Positions 8,494-16,809 of a stretch of 46,107 bases of DNA are shown here, piece after piece; position 1 is the first letter of the stretch; the number at the start of each line of letters is the position of its first letter. Location: positions 1 through 46,107 of the forward strand of contig JAIBEZ010000070.1 in the NCBI GenBank assembly GCA_019459485.1. The letters run 5' to 3'. The notes beneath the pieces were generated by a model. The model had not been told where the DNA came from. It made no database searches and saw nothing but the letters and a program-made list of their open reading frames with translations. A program made the position numbers and the translations under genes. The DNA comes from Prolixibacteraceae bacterium (GTDB taxonomy: Bacteria; Bacteroidota; Bacteroidia; Bacteroidales; Prolixibacteraceae).

Positions 8494-10131
8494 TTATCTT
8501 CTCCTTCTGGTTTTGAATTCCATGATTTTATACCCGATCCCGAATGCAAAAGCGAAAGTGTCTTTTCCGTAGGTTTCGTTGTATTCTCCATATTTCTCAG
8601 CCAATTCATCAAAATCGGCAGTAAATGTTTTTGTTTCGTCTTTGTAGGTAGTCAGCATTGCACCGGCGTCGAGCACCAATCTTTCGTTAATGTTCCATTG
8701 AAAACCCAGCCCGGCAGTGTATGAATCGTTGCTGTAGCTGAAATCACTTTGATATTGCTCGCTTACTCCGGTATTTGAGCTCATATAACCTGCACTCAAG
8801 GCAAAGTTATCAGTTAATTTATACTCCAATCCAAAAGCCAGCTCCACGAAATTATTGTCGATGGTACGTTCCTGTTTGTAAACATTTCCTCCCCAGCCTA
8901 CATTTTTGTCGAGGAACATTGTAAAAGATCCGGAGGCTTTCAGCTTATCCGTAACCATATAATCTGCCCCTGCTGCAATTACTGAAGGCAAGTCGCTTCT
9001 GCTTTCTTCACCATCGGTAAAAAGGCCTGTTCCATCAACTACAGTGGCATTGGTGAGTTTTAAAACAGTTTGGTGCTCATACTTTAAGCCAATGTTCAGT
9101 TTGTCCAGATGAATGTCAATTCCGATAATCGGCGTAAATCCGGTTCCGGTTTGTTTTGTATCTACTGTTTTGTCGGCTGTAGCAATTGAATTTGTTTCCA
9201 TTGTTGTCGCTGTGGCATTAAAACCGGCTGAAACAGCAGTAAGCGTAGCAGCAGCAGTTCCAATATCCATTCCGGCTGCGCTAATGCCTGCTGCGCCAAG
9301 TAATTGCGTAACGGCTGAAACAGTAGCAGCAGGCAGTGCACTAAGTGGTGTAGCGGCAGGGGTACCTCCGCTAATCGCATTTGCCAAGCCGGTAGAAACA
9401 GCAGTTGAATTGGTAGCCATTCCTTTCATGAAATTATTTCCGGCAGCAAAGAATTCGGTTGCTGAAACCATTTCTCCGGTATAAGCAGCACCAAATGCAG
9501 GTTGATTTGGATTAATCTTAATATCTTTTAAATACCCGTTATAAGTATTGTTTGCAATTATTACTCTAACACCTGCTGATACCGAAATGACATCGTTGAT
9601 GGCATAACTTCCATTCAGTTGTGCACCCCAAAATACGCTGGATCCTTCAAATTGGATATTGGATGAATATTCAGATGTGGAAATCCCGCTGTTACTTAAC
9701 CCTGCAGGAATTGAAGATATTAGTTTTTCAAAGCTCGGTAATCCTTTGTTGTATTTGGCACTACCACCGCCGCCATTGGGACCAAATCCCGCAGAAAAAG
9801 CCCAGTTATTTAACTTGTAAACTGCAAACGCCGACGGAAAAACAGGGGCAAGTACCTCTCCTTTGTAAATACTATCATTCAGATAAGGGAAGCCACTGGT
9901 AATCGTTCTGTTTTGAAAAATGCTTTGGTTATGCAATCCAAAGTAAAAACCATTTTCCAATTGGGTCAGTCCGGCCGGATTGAAATACACAGCGTCCAGA
10001 TCGGTTGAGGCATTCCTGGAAAGCATACGCACAAATTGTGCACTTTGATTGGTATTGGTTAAAATTCCACCGGCATAAGCGAAGTTTGCAAGCAAAAATG
10101 CTCCGGCAATTAGAACAGCAATTTTCTTCAT
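8494..10131 (-). CDS. FadL/OmpP1/TodX-type outer-membrane transport porin
   Basis: I start at ATG 10131 because this gives a clean signal peptide (MKKIAVLIAGAFLLANFAYA). The longer in-frame start at 10161 adds a charged leader. The 545-residue protein shows the OMPP1/FadL pattern: 'STDLDAVYFNPAGLTQLENG' close to the N-terminus, then alternating beta strands to an aromatic-rich C-terminal end ('FAFAFGIGYKIMEF'). The family forms beta-barrels for uptake of hydrophobic compounds such as fatty acids. An Ala/Thr/Ser-rich low-complexity segment (about residues 220-325) interrupts the middle and is unusual for the family. The gene is single, with terminators on both sides. Confidence 0.85.
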   Translation of the reverse strand: MKKIAVLIAGAFLLANFAYAGGILTNTNQSAQFVRMLSRNASTDLDAVYFNPAGLTQLENGFYFGLHNQSIFQNRTITSGFPYLNDSIYKGEVLAPVFPSAFAVYKLNNWAFSAGFGPNGGGGSAKYNKGLPSFEKLISSIPAGLSNSGISTSEYSSNIQFEGSSVFWGAQLNGSYAINDVISVSAGVRVIIANNTYNGYLKDIKINPNQPAFGAAYTGEMVSATEFFAAGNNFMKGMATNSTAVSTGLANAISGGTPAATPLSALPAATVSAVTQLLGAAGISAAGMDIGTAAATLTAVSAGFNATATTMETNSIATADKTVDTKQTGTGFTPIIGIDIHLDKLNIGLKYEHQTVLKLTNATVVDGTGLFTDGEESRSDLPSVIAAGADYMVTDKLKASGSFTMFLDKNVGWGGNVYKQERTIDNNFVELAFGLEYKLTDNFALSAGYMSSNTGVSEQYQSDFSYSNDSYTAGLGFQWNINERLVLDAGAMLTTYKDETKTFTADFDELAEKYGEYNETYGKDTFAFAFGIGYKIMEFKTRRRR

Positions 10132-10250
10132 CTTTAGTTTTTTTAAGATTTGGGAAATCAAAAATAGAAATATTTATGGGCAAAAAAATAAAATGGCTGT
10201 AAATCAGCATTATAAAATTATTTGAACAAAAGGCTCTATTGTTCATGAAA

Positions 10251-10284
10251 AACAAAGCCCGGCATGTTGGTGCCGGGCTTTGTT
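10251..10284 (-). terminator. Strong terminator downstream of lpdA
   Basis: AACAAAGCCCGGCA (10251-10264) and TGCCGGGCTTTGTT (10271-10284) form a perfect 14-bp stem with a 6-base loop, followed by TTTTC on the minus strand. It is 170 bases past the lpdA stop, with a repeat element between. Confidence 0.8.
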
Positions 10285-10299
10285 AAATATATTGGTAGA

Positions 10300-10446
10300 A
10301 GTTAACATGGATAGCCTTAATATTACTCAATGTCATAAAAGTCATTCAATTGTCATTTGGTAGTCATTAAGTTGCCAGGAAATGACAACTTAATGACCAC
10401 AACTGACTGACAGTAAATGCCAAATAGGTATGTAAACGGACAATCA
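10300..10446. repeat. Non-coding hairpin element with phased GTCAT words
   Basis: The element starts near the 16-mer TAACATGGATAGCCTT, which also occurs in the element at 35441-35792. GTCAT follows at 10332, 10341, 10352 and 10363, then ATGAC at 10382 and 10393, so spacing is mostly 11 bp. GTCATTAAGTTG (10363-10374) pairs with CAACTTAATGAC (10386-10397). The tail resembles 130-195. No open frame is present. Confidence 0.65.
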
Positions 10447-10454
10447 TAAGTTAT

Positions 10455-11846
10455 CTATAAATGAATCACTTCGCCATAAGCTGCTGCTGCTGCTTCCATG
10501 ATGGCTTCGCTCATCGTGGGGTGCGGATGGATGGATTTAATCAGTTCGTGACCGGTAATTTCCAGTTTTTTGGCAACCACCAGTTCTGCGATCATTTCGG
10601 TCACATTGGCACCAATCAGATGGGCGCCCAGTAATTCACCGTATTTGGCATCAAAAATAAGCTTCACAAAGCCATCCTTTTGACCCGAAGCGCTTGCTTT
10701 TCCGCTCGCCGAGAATGGGAATTTGCCAACTTTAATTTCGTGGCCTGCTGCTTTTGCTTTTTGCTCGGTCATGCCAAGCGATGCAACTTCCGGATTGGTG
10801 TAAGTACATCCCGGAATGGTCGAATAGTCGATCGGGTGGGGGTTTAATCCTGCAATTTTTTCCACACAAACAATTCCTTCGGCCGAAGCAACATGTGCAA
10901 GCGCCGGCCCGGCAATAATATCGCCGATGGCAAAAACAGTCTCAACATTGGTCTGGTAAAATTCGTTCACTTTTACCCTGCCGTTTTCAAGCTCAATTCC
11001 TACATCTTCGAGGCCAATATTTTCAAGATTCGGAGCAATTCCAACCGCCGACAATACGATTTCGGCTTCGATAATCTCTTCCCCCTTTTTTGTCTTTACG
11101 GTTACTTTGCACAATTTTCCTGAAGTGTCAACCGATTCGACAGAAGCATTGGTCAAAACTTTCATTTTCATTTTCTTGAATGAACGTTCAAGCAATTTCG
11201 AAACTTCTTCGTCCTCGTTCGGCACCACATTGGGCAGAAATTCAATCAAAGTAACTTCGGTTCCGATGCTTTGGTAGAAATAGGCAAATTCGCTGCCAAT
11301 AGCTCCTGAACCAACTACCACCATTGATTTTGGCTGTTTGGGTAAACTCATTGCCTCGCGGTATCCGATAATTTTTTCGCCATCCTGTTCCAGGTTTGGC
11401 AATTCGCGCGAACGGGCCCCTGTGGCAATGATGATGTTTTTTGCCGAATGAATGGTGCGTTTTCCGGACTCGTCAGTCACTTCAACCGAAGTTTTATCAA
11501 CCAGCTTTCCATAGCCCTTAATTTCTTCGATTTTATTTTTTGTAAAAAGATATTGTATCCCTTTGCTCATTCCGTCGGCAACGCCCCTGCTGCGTTTTAC
11601 CATTGCCCCAAAGTCAGGTTTTATCTCTCCTGAAATGGTGACTCCGTAATCGGCGGCATGAACTGCATATTCGAAAGCCTGTGCACTTTTCAGGAGCGAT
11701 TTGGTTGGAATACAACCCCAGTTGAGGCAAATGCCACCAAGGTTTTCTTTTTCAACAACTCCTACATTCAGGCCAAGCTGAGCAGCTCTGATGGCGGCTA
11801 CATATCCGCCCGGACCGCTACCTAAAACTATTAAATCGTAACTCAT
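10455..11846 (-). CDS. lpdA: Dihydrolipoyl dehydrogenase
   Basis: From ATG 11846 (MSYDLIVLGSGPGGY; nine residues of the longer frame are dropped because the FAD-binding GxGxxG should sit at the N-terminus) the protein has 463 residues, normal for E3. It shows the FAD motif GSGPGGY, the redox disulfide GGICLNWGCIPTKS (Cys40 and Cys45), the NAD-binding GSGAIGSEFA, the second FAD motif 'VFAIGDI', and the C-terminal catalytic HPHPTMSEA. It reoxidises dihydrolipoamide in the 2-oxoacid dehydrogenase complexes or the glycine cleavage system. No partner E1, E2 or gcv gene is in the window, so which complex it serves is open. Confidence 0.95.
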   Translation of the reverse strand: MSYDLIVLGSGPGGYVAAIRAAQLGLNVGVVEKENLGGICLNWGCIPTKSLLKSAQAFEYAVHAADYGVTISGEIKPDFGAMVKRSRGVADGMSKGIQYLFTKNKIEEIKGYGKLVDKTSVEVTDESGKRTIHSAKNIIIATGARSRELPNLEQDGEKIIGYREAMSLPKQPKSMVVVGSGAIGSEFAYFYQSIGTEVTLIEFLPNVVPNEDEEVSKLLERSFKKMKMKVLTNASVESVDTSGKLCKVTVKTKKGEEIIEAEIVLSAVGIAPNLENIGLEDVGIELENGRVKVNEFYQTNVETVFAIGDIIAGPALAHVASAEGIVCVEKIAGLNPHPIDYSTIPGCTYTNPEVASLGMTEQKAKAAGHEIKVGKFPFSASGKASASGQKDGFVKLIFDAKYGELLGAHLIGANVTEMIAELVVAKKLEITGHELIKSIHPHPTMSEAIMEAAAAAYGEVIHL

Positions 11847-12234
11847 ATATTGTGTATTAATTTGATTAAACAAACAGCATTATAACACCCCGGAACGTTA
11901 AAAGTTTTTTCAGGCAAGAACAAATCAGGATTTGTGGAAAAAGCAAAAGCTACTCTGAGCGTGATAAAATTCCCCAATAAATGATCCATTAATACAAATT
12001 AAAATCCTGAAGGGATTTAATGTCAATAGCCCCGGATGGTCCCGATAGCCATCGGGACGGGGTAAAATGGCGACAGTCGCAAACAACCCTGTAAAGGGTT
12101 GAATATTACAATGAGAAAATTCAACCCTTACAGGGTTGCCAAAAATTACCTTTACCTTATCCACTGAGTTTCACTCAGGGCTATTCACCTTCAACTTCGT
12201 GGTTGTTTTTTTTAAAAGGGGATTTTGTCAAACA
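11847..12234. repeat. Intergenic block of dispersed inverted repeats
   Basis: This gene-free stretch holds a cluster of palindromes typical of Bacteroidota dispersed repeats. GTCCCGAT-AGCC-ATCGGGAC lies near 12039-12058. CAACCCTGTAAAGGGTTGAA (12084-12103) is mirrored by TTCAACCCTTACAGGGTTG (12120-12138). CTGAGT-TTC-ACTCAG lies at 12164-12178. AAATCC...GGATTT is near 12002-12018. The order suggests a foldable repeat unit rather than a gene. The 79-codon minus-strand frame here runs through the palindromes and is not believed. Confidence 0.6.
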
Positions 12235-12260
12235 CAAAAGCCACCCGCGAGTGACTTTTG
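12235..12260 (-). terminator. Terminator of the hicAB pair
   Basis: CAAAAGCCAC (12235-12244) and GTGACTTTTG (12251-12260) form a 10-bp stem with one G-T type pair. It lies just past the hicB stop at 12278. Confidence 0.6.
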
Positions 12261-12277
12261 CTGTAATCAAATTTCAT

Positions 12278-12679
12278 TTAAAACTGAAGTTGTGTAAGCT
12301 CTTTTCCAATGCTCTGAATGGCCGTGGTAATGCGTAATGCTTGCTTCTCCGACATTGTTTTTTCGCCCCTGACATATTGGTTCAGCAAGGCGCGGTTCAT
12401 ACCTGCACGCTCTGACACTCCTTTGACAGTGAGCGGAAAATGCTCAAACAGATCCTGTATATTAATATGCAGTTCAAGTTCGTATTCACCGCTGACCAAT
12501 TCGTCTGCTATTTTCTCATCATCTTCGAGCATACTTTCCAAATGCAGGTCAATTGCTTCACGGATGTTACGCTTCAATTCTTCTAGACTTTCACCGCCAG
12601 AATAACATCCGGGCAAACTTGTTATCTCAGTCCACCATCCATCTTTATTTGGACGAACCATTACATCTACTTTAAACAT
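12278..12679 (-). CDS. hicB: HicB-type antitoxin
   Basis: The 133-residue protein (from ATG 12679) has the HicB partial RNase H-like fold at the N-terminus: 'GWWTEITSLPGCYSGGESLE' and 'ELKRNIREAIDLHLESM'. A C-terminal Cro/XRE-like helix-turn-helix follows ('GVSERAGMNRALLNQYVRGE'). HicB binds and neutralises HicA and usually represses its own operon. The start is set by an AGGAGA sequence (minus strand, 12685-12690) eight bases before the ATG; the in-frame ATG at 12697 lies upstream of it. It follows hicA by 30 bases on the same strand. Confidence 0.9.
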   Translation of the reverse strand: MFKVDVMVRPNKDGWWTEITSLPGCYSGGESLEELKRNIREAIDLHLESMLEDDEKIADELVSGEYELELHINIQDLFEHFPLTVKGVSERAGMNRALLNQYVRGEKTMSEKQALRITTAIQSIGKELTQLQF

Positions 12680-12709
12680 ATTGCTATCTCCTATCATTAA
12701 AAGGAAAGG

Positions 12710-12895
12710 CTATTTAAGCCCCGCCTGTTTTAGAATTGAACTTTCGAGCCATTTCGGAACATCTTTATTACCATGGTAAGGAATGGTAACCGCTCCTTTC
12801 TTCACCGGGTGCTTAAACTGGATATGGCTTCCTTTCTGTCTTACCCTTTCCCAGCCGTCTTCCTCAATGAATTTTATGATTTCGTCGGTTTTCAT
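12710..12895 (-). CDS. hicA: HicA-type toxin (mRNA interferase)
   Basis: This 61-residue protein is the usual HicA size. It has a dsRBD-like fold with the catalytic His24 in RQKGSHIQFKHP, followed by 'VTIPYHGNKDVPKW'. HicA cleaves mRNA and is held inactive by HicB. The gene order hicA then hicB, 30 bases apart, is the classic one. Both genes look intact. Confidence 0.92.
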   Translation of the reverse strand: MKTDEIIKFIEEDGWERVRQKGSHIQFKHPVKKGAVTIPYHGNKDVPKWLESSILKQAGLK

Positions 12896-13094
12896 GATTC
12901 AAAAGTAACATTTATGATACTTTCATGCAAGATTTAAAGTAACTATTTTGATACATTTCCAAATGCCTGTCCTTTTCCGCCTATTGGCAGGAAAAATCGG
13001 GTGAATTTGGGGTTTTCTGTCCAACATCAGCTCACTAAAGTTTTTATCCCTCAACTTTAGGCAGTCCAAACTTTAGATCACTTTAGGCACTTTT

Positions 13095-14195
13095 TTACTC
13101 AGGAAACAGTTCGCCAAGTTTGGCAGCGAGTTGTTCGCTTCTCAATCCTTTGGCGATAATTTTGCCTTCGGCATCCAGAAGGTAGGTCTGAGGAATGGCG
13201 TTTACTGAATAAAGACGAGCGGCGGTATTCTGCCAAAACTGAAGATCAGAAACATGTACCCAGCTCAACTGGTCGTCTTTGATAGCCTGAACCCATTCTT
13301 CCTGGGTACGGTCGAGCGAAACACCAATGATTTCGAACCCTTTTGAATTGTATTTCTGGTAAAGTTTCACAACATTCGGGTTTTCCTGACGACATGGAGC
13401 ACACCAAGAAGCCCAGAAATCGATCATTACCACTTTGCCGCGCAACGACGACAATGTTACAGGATTACCTGCCGGATCGTTCATGGTAAAATCGGGAGCA
13501 ACTGCACCAACAGCCGTTGTCTTCATGGCATTTGCAATTTCTTTTAATTTTACTACATATTCAGAAGCACTGATTTCGGCTGGAAATTTGGCAACGATCG
13601 AATCCAGATCTGAACTTTCAATTTCGTTTACAAGTTGCACCAGCGTGATGTATGCTGCAACTACTGTGGTGTTGTGTTCTTTTACAAAGTTTTTTGTGAA
13701 CACTTTCATGTCCTCAATCATCGCTTTGTAGTCAATCTCAGCCTTTTTAGCTTCATCCTCATTTCCGGAGGTCATCGCTGTTTGATATTTTTGCTGAAGG
13801 TCCTGAACTTGTTTGTTTAGTTTGTCGAGTTCAGTAAGGTACACCTGGAAAATATCCTGACTTGGAGAGCCTGTGATTTTCGTTGCGCGCAGACTGTCTT
13901 TATTGGCAACCACTTTAATTTTTGCATTGTCAAGAAACATTTGTGCAAAATAGTCCTGCTCATTCAATCGTAAAATGCGGATGTCGGGCAATTCCATTTT
14001 GCCGGTAAAGGCAAATTTACCATCAACAACGTCCGCGGTATCGATACTTTGCGGACGGCCATCCACAATCTTTTCCAGATATACTTTACCGGTTTCTACT
14101 CCGGCAATGGTGCCTTTGATCGAAAATTCATCTTTTGCCGTTTGACAGGAAAAAACCGTCAGGGCCAATACCAAAAATGCTAAAAGATTTCTCAT
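13095..14195 (-). CDS. TlpA-like thioredoxin-fold lipoprotein (DUF4369 type)
   Basis: The 366-residue protein has a lipobox (ALTVFSCQTAK, Cys17), so it acts in the envelope. Residues about 22-110 fit the DUF4369 beta domain ('FSIKGTIAGVETGKVYLEK'). A helical linker (about 115-225) follows. Residues 230-366 form a TlpA/AhpC-TSA thioredoxin domain with redox motif WASWCAPCRQEN (Cys265 and Cys268), cis-Pro region 'AIPQTYLLD' and 'GKVVMIDFW'. The role is periplasmic thiol-disulfide exchange, typically reductive or linked to cytochrome maturation; the partner is not known. It is upstream of hicA and 23 bases downstream of meaB on the same strand, so it may be cotranscribed with meaB. Confidence 0.88.
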   Translation of the reverse strand: MRNLLAFLVLALTVFSCQTAKDEFSIKGTIAGVETGKVYLEKIVDGRPQSIDTADVVDGKFAFTGKMELPDIRILRLNEQDYFAQMFLDNAKIKVVANKDSLRATKITGSPSQDIFQVYLTELDKLNKQVQDLQQKYQTAMTSGNEDEAKKAEIDYKAMIEDMKVFTKNFVKEHNTTVVAAYITLVQLVNEIESSDLDSIVAKFPAEISASEYVVKLKEIANAMKTTAVGAVAPDFTMNDPAGNPVTLSSLRGKVVMIDFWASWCAPCRQENPNVVKLYQKYNSKGFEIIGVSLDRTQEEWVQAIKDDQLSWVHVSDLQFWQNTAARLYSVNAIPQTYLLDAEGKIIAKGLRSEQLAAKLGELFPE

Positions 14196-14218
14196 TGAAT
14201 TAATTATTAAAATTGTTT

Positions 14219-15346
14219 TTAAATGTTCTTTTTGATTTGATCGTATAAATCGAGTAATTTTTTGGCAGCGACAAATGAGGATATTTCTTCTTTCAATACT
14301 TTCTTCTCCGATTCCTCCATCAATCTTATTATTTCTTCATTCTGATAAAAGTTGTTCCTGAGCTGTTCGTTGATCGTTTCGTACATCCAGAATTTCGATT
14401 GCTCGTTTCGTTTGTGCTGAAAATAACTGTTGCCTTTTACAAGCGCCAGGTACTCATCAATCGTTTCCCAAATTTCGGTGATCCCGGTTTTCATGTAGGC
14501 CGAACAGGTCAGCACTTTGGGTTTCCAGCCTGAATCAGAAGCAGGGAACAGGTGCAATGCATTCATATACTGAACACGCGCTAGTCCTGCTTTTTCGATG
14601 TTATTTCCATCGGCTTTGTTAATTGTAATCGCATCGGCCATTTCCATGATGCCGCGTTTGATGCCCTGCAATTCGTCGCCCGCACCGGCCAGCATCAGTA
14701 AAAGGAAAAAATCGACCATCGAATGAACGGCTGTTTCGCTTTGGCCAACTCCAACCGTTTCAATAAAAATATGACTGAAACCCGCGGCTTCGCAGAGCAC
14801 AATGGTTTCGCGTGTTTTCCGGGCAACTCCGCCCAGCGAACCTGCCGATGGGGAAGGACGGATGTAGGCATTCGGATCGATGGAAAGATCTTCCATCCGG
14901 GTTTTATCGCCCATGATGCTTCCTTTTGTACGTTCGCTGCTGGGGTCAATGGCCAAAACGGCGAGCTTATTACCTTTGGAAGTAATGTGTTTTCCCATGG
15001 CTTCGATGAAGGTGCTTTTACCAACACCAGGCACACCGGTAATTCCAATCCTGACCGAATTTCCGCTGAAAGGCAAACATTTTACAATGATCTCCTGTGC
15101 AATCTCCTGGTGTTCCGGCTTTGAACTTTCGATTAGGGTGACTGCCTGACTAAGAATCGTAATATCACCGTTCAGGATACCGTCAACAAATTGTTGTACC
15201 GTAAGGGAGCGTTTTTTCTTGTGCTTCAGAAACCGTTTTACCGAATCGGTATTCACCGAAGGCAATCGCTCAATGCCCTGATTTACATTTAATCCTGAGT
15301 ATTCGGGGCTGTTTTCTATATGGGAATGGAATTGATCTCCAATCAT
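14219..15346 (-). CDS. meaB: MeaB-type GTPase, methylmalonyl-CoA mutase chaperone
   Basis: From ATG 15346 the protein has 375 residues; the frame runs 20 codons further upstream but that part lacks similarity to the family. The G domain carries Walker A GITGVPGVGKSTFIE, 'AIDPSSERTKGSIMGDKTRM', 'IETVGVGQSE' and 'INKADGNN' (NKAD specificity motif). MeaB/ArgK proteins load and protect the B12 cofactor of methylmalonyl-CoA mutase. The mutase subunits (mutA/mutB) are usually adjacent but are absent from this window. Confidence 0.92.
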   Translation of the reverse strand: MIGDQFHSHIENSPEYSGLNVNQGIERLPSVNTDSVKRFLKHKKKRSLTVQQFVDGILNGDITILSQAVTLIESSKPEHQEIAQEIIVKCLPFSGNSVRIGITGVPGVGKSTFIEAMGKHITSKGNKLAVLAIDPSSERTKGSIMGDKTRMEDLSIDPNAYIRPSPSAGSLGGVARKTRETIVLCEAAGFSHIFIETVGVGQSETAVHSMVDFFLLLMLAGAGDELQGIKRGIMEMADAITINKADGNNIEKAGLARVQYMNALHLFPASDSGWKPKVLTCSAYMKTGITEIWETIDEYLALVKGNSYFQHKRNEQSKFWMYETINEQLRNNFYQNEEIIRLMEESEKKVLKEEISSFVAAKKLLDLYDQIKKNI

Positions 15347-15454
15347 GGTGCTAAATTTTATGCGAATGTAGTGATCGGGAAACAATAATAAATGATTCTG
15401 CTCCAATTTTAGCTAAAAATTGTTGTAGCAGTATTGAGCCCCATTAAAAAGGAA

Positions 15455-15484
15455 GAAGCCGCTCCTGTTATCAGAAGCGGCTTC
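15455..15484 (-). terminator. Terminator after the DUF1573 gene
   Basis: GAAGCCGCT (15455-15463) and AGCGGCTTC (15476-15484) form a perfect 9-bp stem. On the minus strand it is followed by TTCCTTTTT. It lies 21 bases past the stop at 15505. Confidence 0.75.
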
Positions 15485-15504
15485 CCTTTAAATTATTGAG
15501 AAAT

Positions 15505-16599
15505 CTATTGTGTCAAAATATTTGTGGCAATTCGCAACACTGTGGTTGGATTTTTGGGGTCGTTGGTAATAATGGTGATCGTTTTGTTCTGACGTCCGCT
15601 TTTGCCTGCTGAGTCGAAAACAACTTTCAATGGCACGCTTTCGTTTGCTGCAATCATATTCTTTGATGGTGAAACTGCAGTACAGCCACAAGAACTCTTC
15701 ACGTCGCGGATAACCAAATCCCGTTTTCCAATGTTTTTCAGGTTAAAAGTATGTTCAACTTTGCTTCCCGGTTTGATGTCGCCAAAATCAAACGATTCAG
15801 CATCGTATTTTACTGCGGGCGCTGTAGCCAGCTCTGCCGGTGACAAACCGGTAAAATCTTCTTCCAGCGTTGTGCTGACTGCTATAGAGTTGCGGTAATC
15901 GTCTTTTCCATCGATGTTCAAATAAATGCGGTGCATTACAAATCCATACGCTTTAATCTTTGAAGCATCAAAAGTTACAACAATGTATCCTTTTTGTTTT
16001 GGCCCAATAGTCGCTGGTTTTATCACGGCACTCAGGTGGGGCGGCGGTGTTTTAAAGCTCAGCTGAACGGGTTGTGCCGAGTTGTTGATGATTTCAACAC
16101 TGTCTTTTTTTACCTGATTTTCTTTGATCTGGCCAAAAGCCACATGATTTGTTTTGGCTCGAAGTGTTCCGATCAGATTCGGATAATCTTCTTCAATGGT
16201 TCGTGCACGTGCAGTTACGTTGCCCAGAATGGTCAGAACAACATCGGCATTCTCTGCATTGGAGCTAACCCTGATGGTTTTGTTGAAAACTCCCGGCCGG
16301 TTTTTTGGATCGTAACTCACTTTAATCATTCCTGAAGCGCCTGGAGCAACAGGTTGACGGGTCCATTCAGGAGTAGTACAACCACACGATGCCTGAACAT
16401 TGTTGATGATTAAAGGAACTGGTCCGGCATTCTTGAAATTGAAAGAAACCGTTTGAACACCCAATTCTTCCTTGAAAGTTCCGTAATCGTGTTTTAATTT
16501 TTCAAAGGCAATGCGCGATTTTGCAGGGGAATATTGTGCCTGAATAATGAACGGCATACAAATTACCACAGCCAGTAAAAGCGTAAATCTGATTTTCAT
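15505..16599 (-). CDS. Exported protein with two DUF1573 domains
   Basis: The start at ATG 16599 gives a clear signal peptide (MKIRFTLLLAVVICMPFIIQ); the frame opens 10 codons earlier. The 364-residue protein has two DUF1573 immunoglobulin-like repeats. Both carry the same core, 'VQASCGCTTPEW' in the first and 'VKSSCGCTAVSP' in the second, each after an 'FNFKNAG/FNLKNIG' strand. A DUF1573-like middle domain without cysteines separates them. The family is frequent in Bacteroidota envelopes and has no proven function. The gene stands alone between two terminator or promoter regions. Confidence 0.85.
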   Translation of the reverse strand: MKIRFTLLLAVVICMPFIIQAQYSPAKSRIAFEKLKHDYGTFKEELGVQTVSFNFKNAGPVPLIINNVQASCGCTTPEWTRQPVAPGASGMIKVSYDPKNRPGVFNKTIRVSSNAENADVVLTILGNVTARARTIEEDYPNLIGTLRAKTNHVAFGQIKENQVKKDSVEIINNSAQPVQLSFKTPPPHLSAVIKPATIGPKQKGYIVVTFDASKIKAYGFVMHRIYLNIDGKDDYRNSIAVSTTLEEDFTGLSPAELATAPAVKYDAESFDFGDIKPGSKVEHTFNLKNIGKRDLVIRDVKSSCGCTAVSPSKNMIAANESVPLKVVFDSAGKSGRQNKTITIITNDPKNPTTVLRIATNILTQ

Positions 16600-16809
16600 A
16601 CAAGTTTTTTTATTTGGTGAGACAATCAATATTTTGTTGAAATTATAAGCTATAAATCTATTTTATTGTTCTGTAATATGCAAAACTATGAAACCTTTCT
16701 TTTAAATGCTGTTAATACCGTCTAACTTTTGTTAATGAACTGTTAATGAATTGAAGAGATGGTTTTTTTGCTTAGTTTCGTACTTGAATAGCAAAATGTT
16801 TGCGGCTTT

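Noticed and set aside
9113-9484. Ala/Val-rich plus-strand frame inside the porin gene
   Set aside because: It is the mirror of the Ala/Thr-rich coding stretch on the other strand.
11925-12164. 79-codon minus-strand gene
   Set aside because: The frame runs through a cluster of palindromic repeats and has no recognisable protein features.
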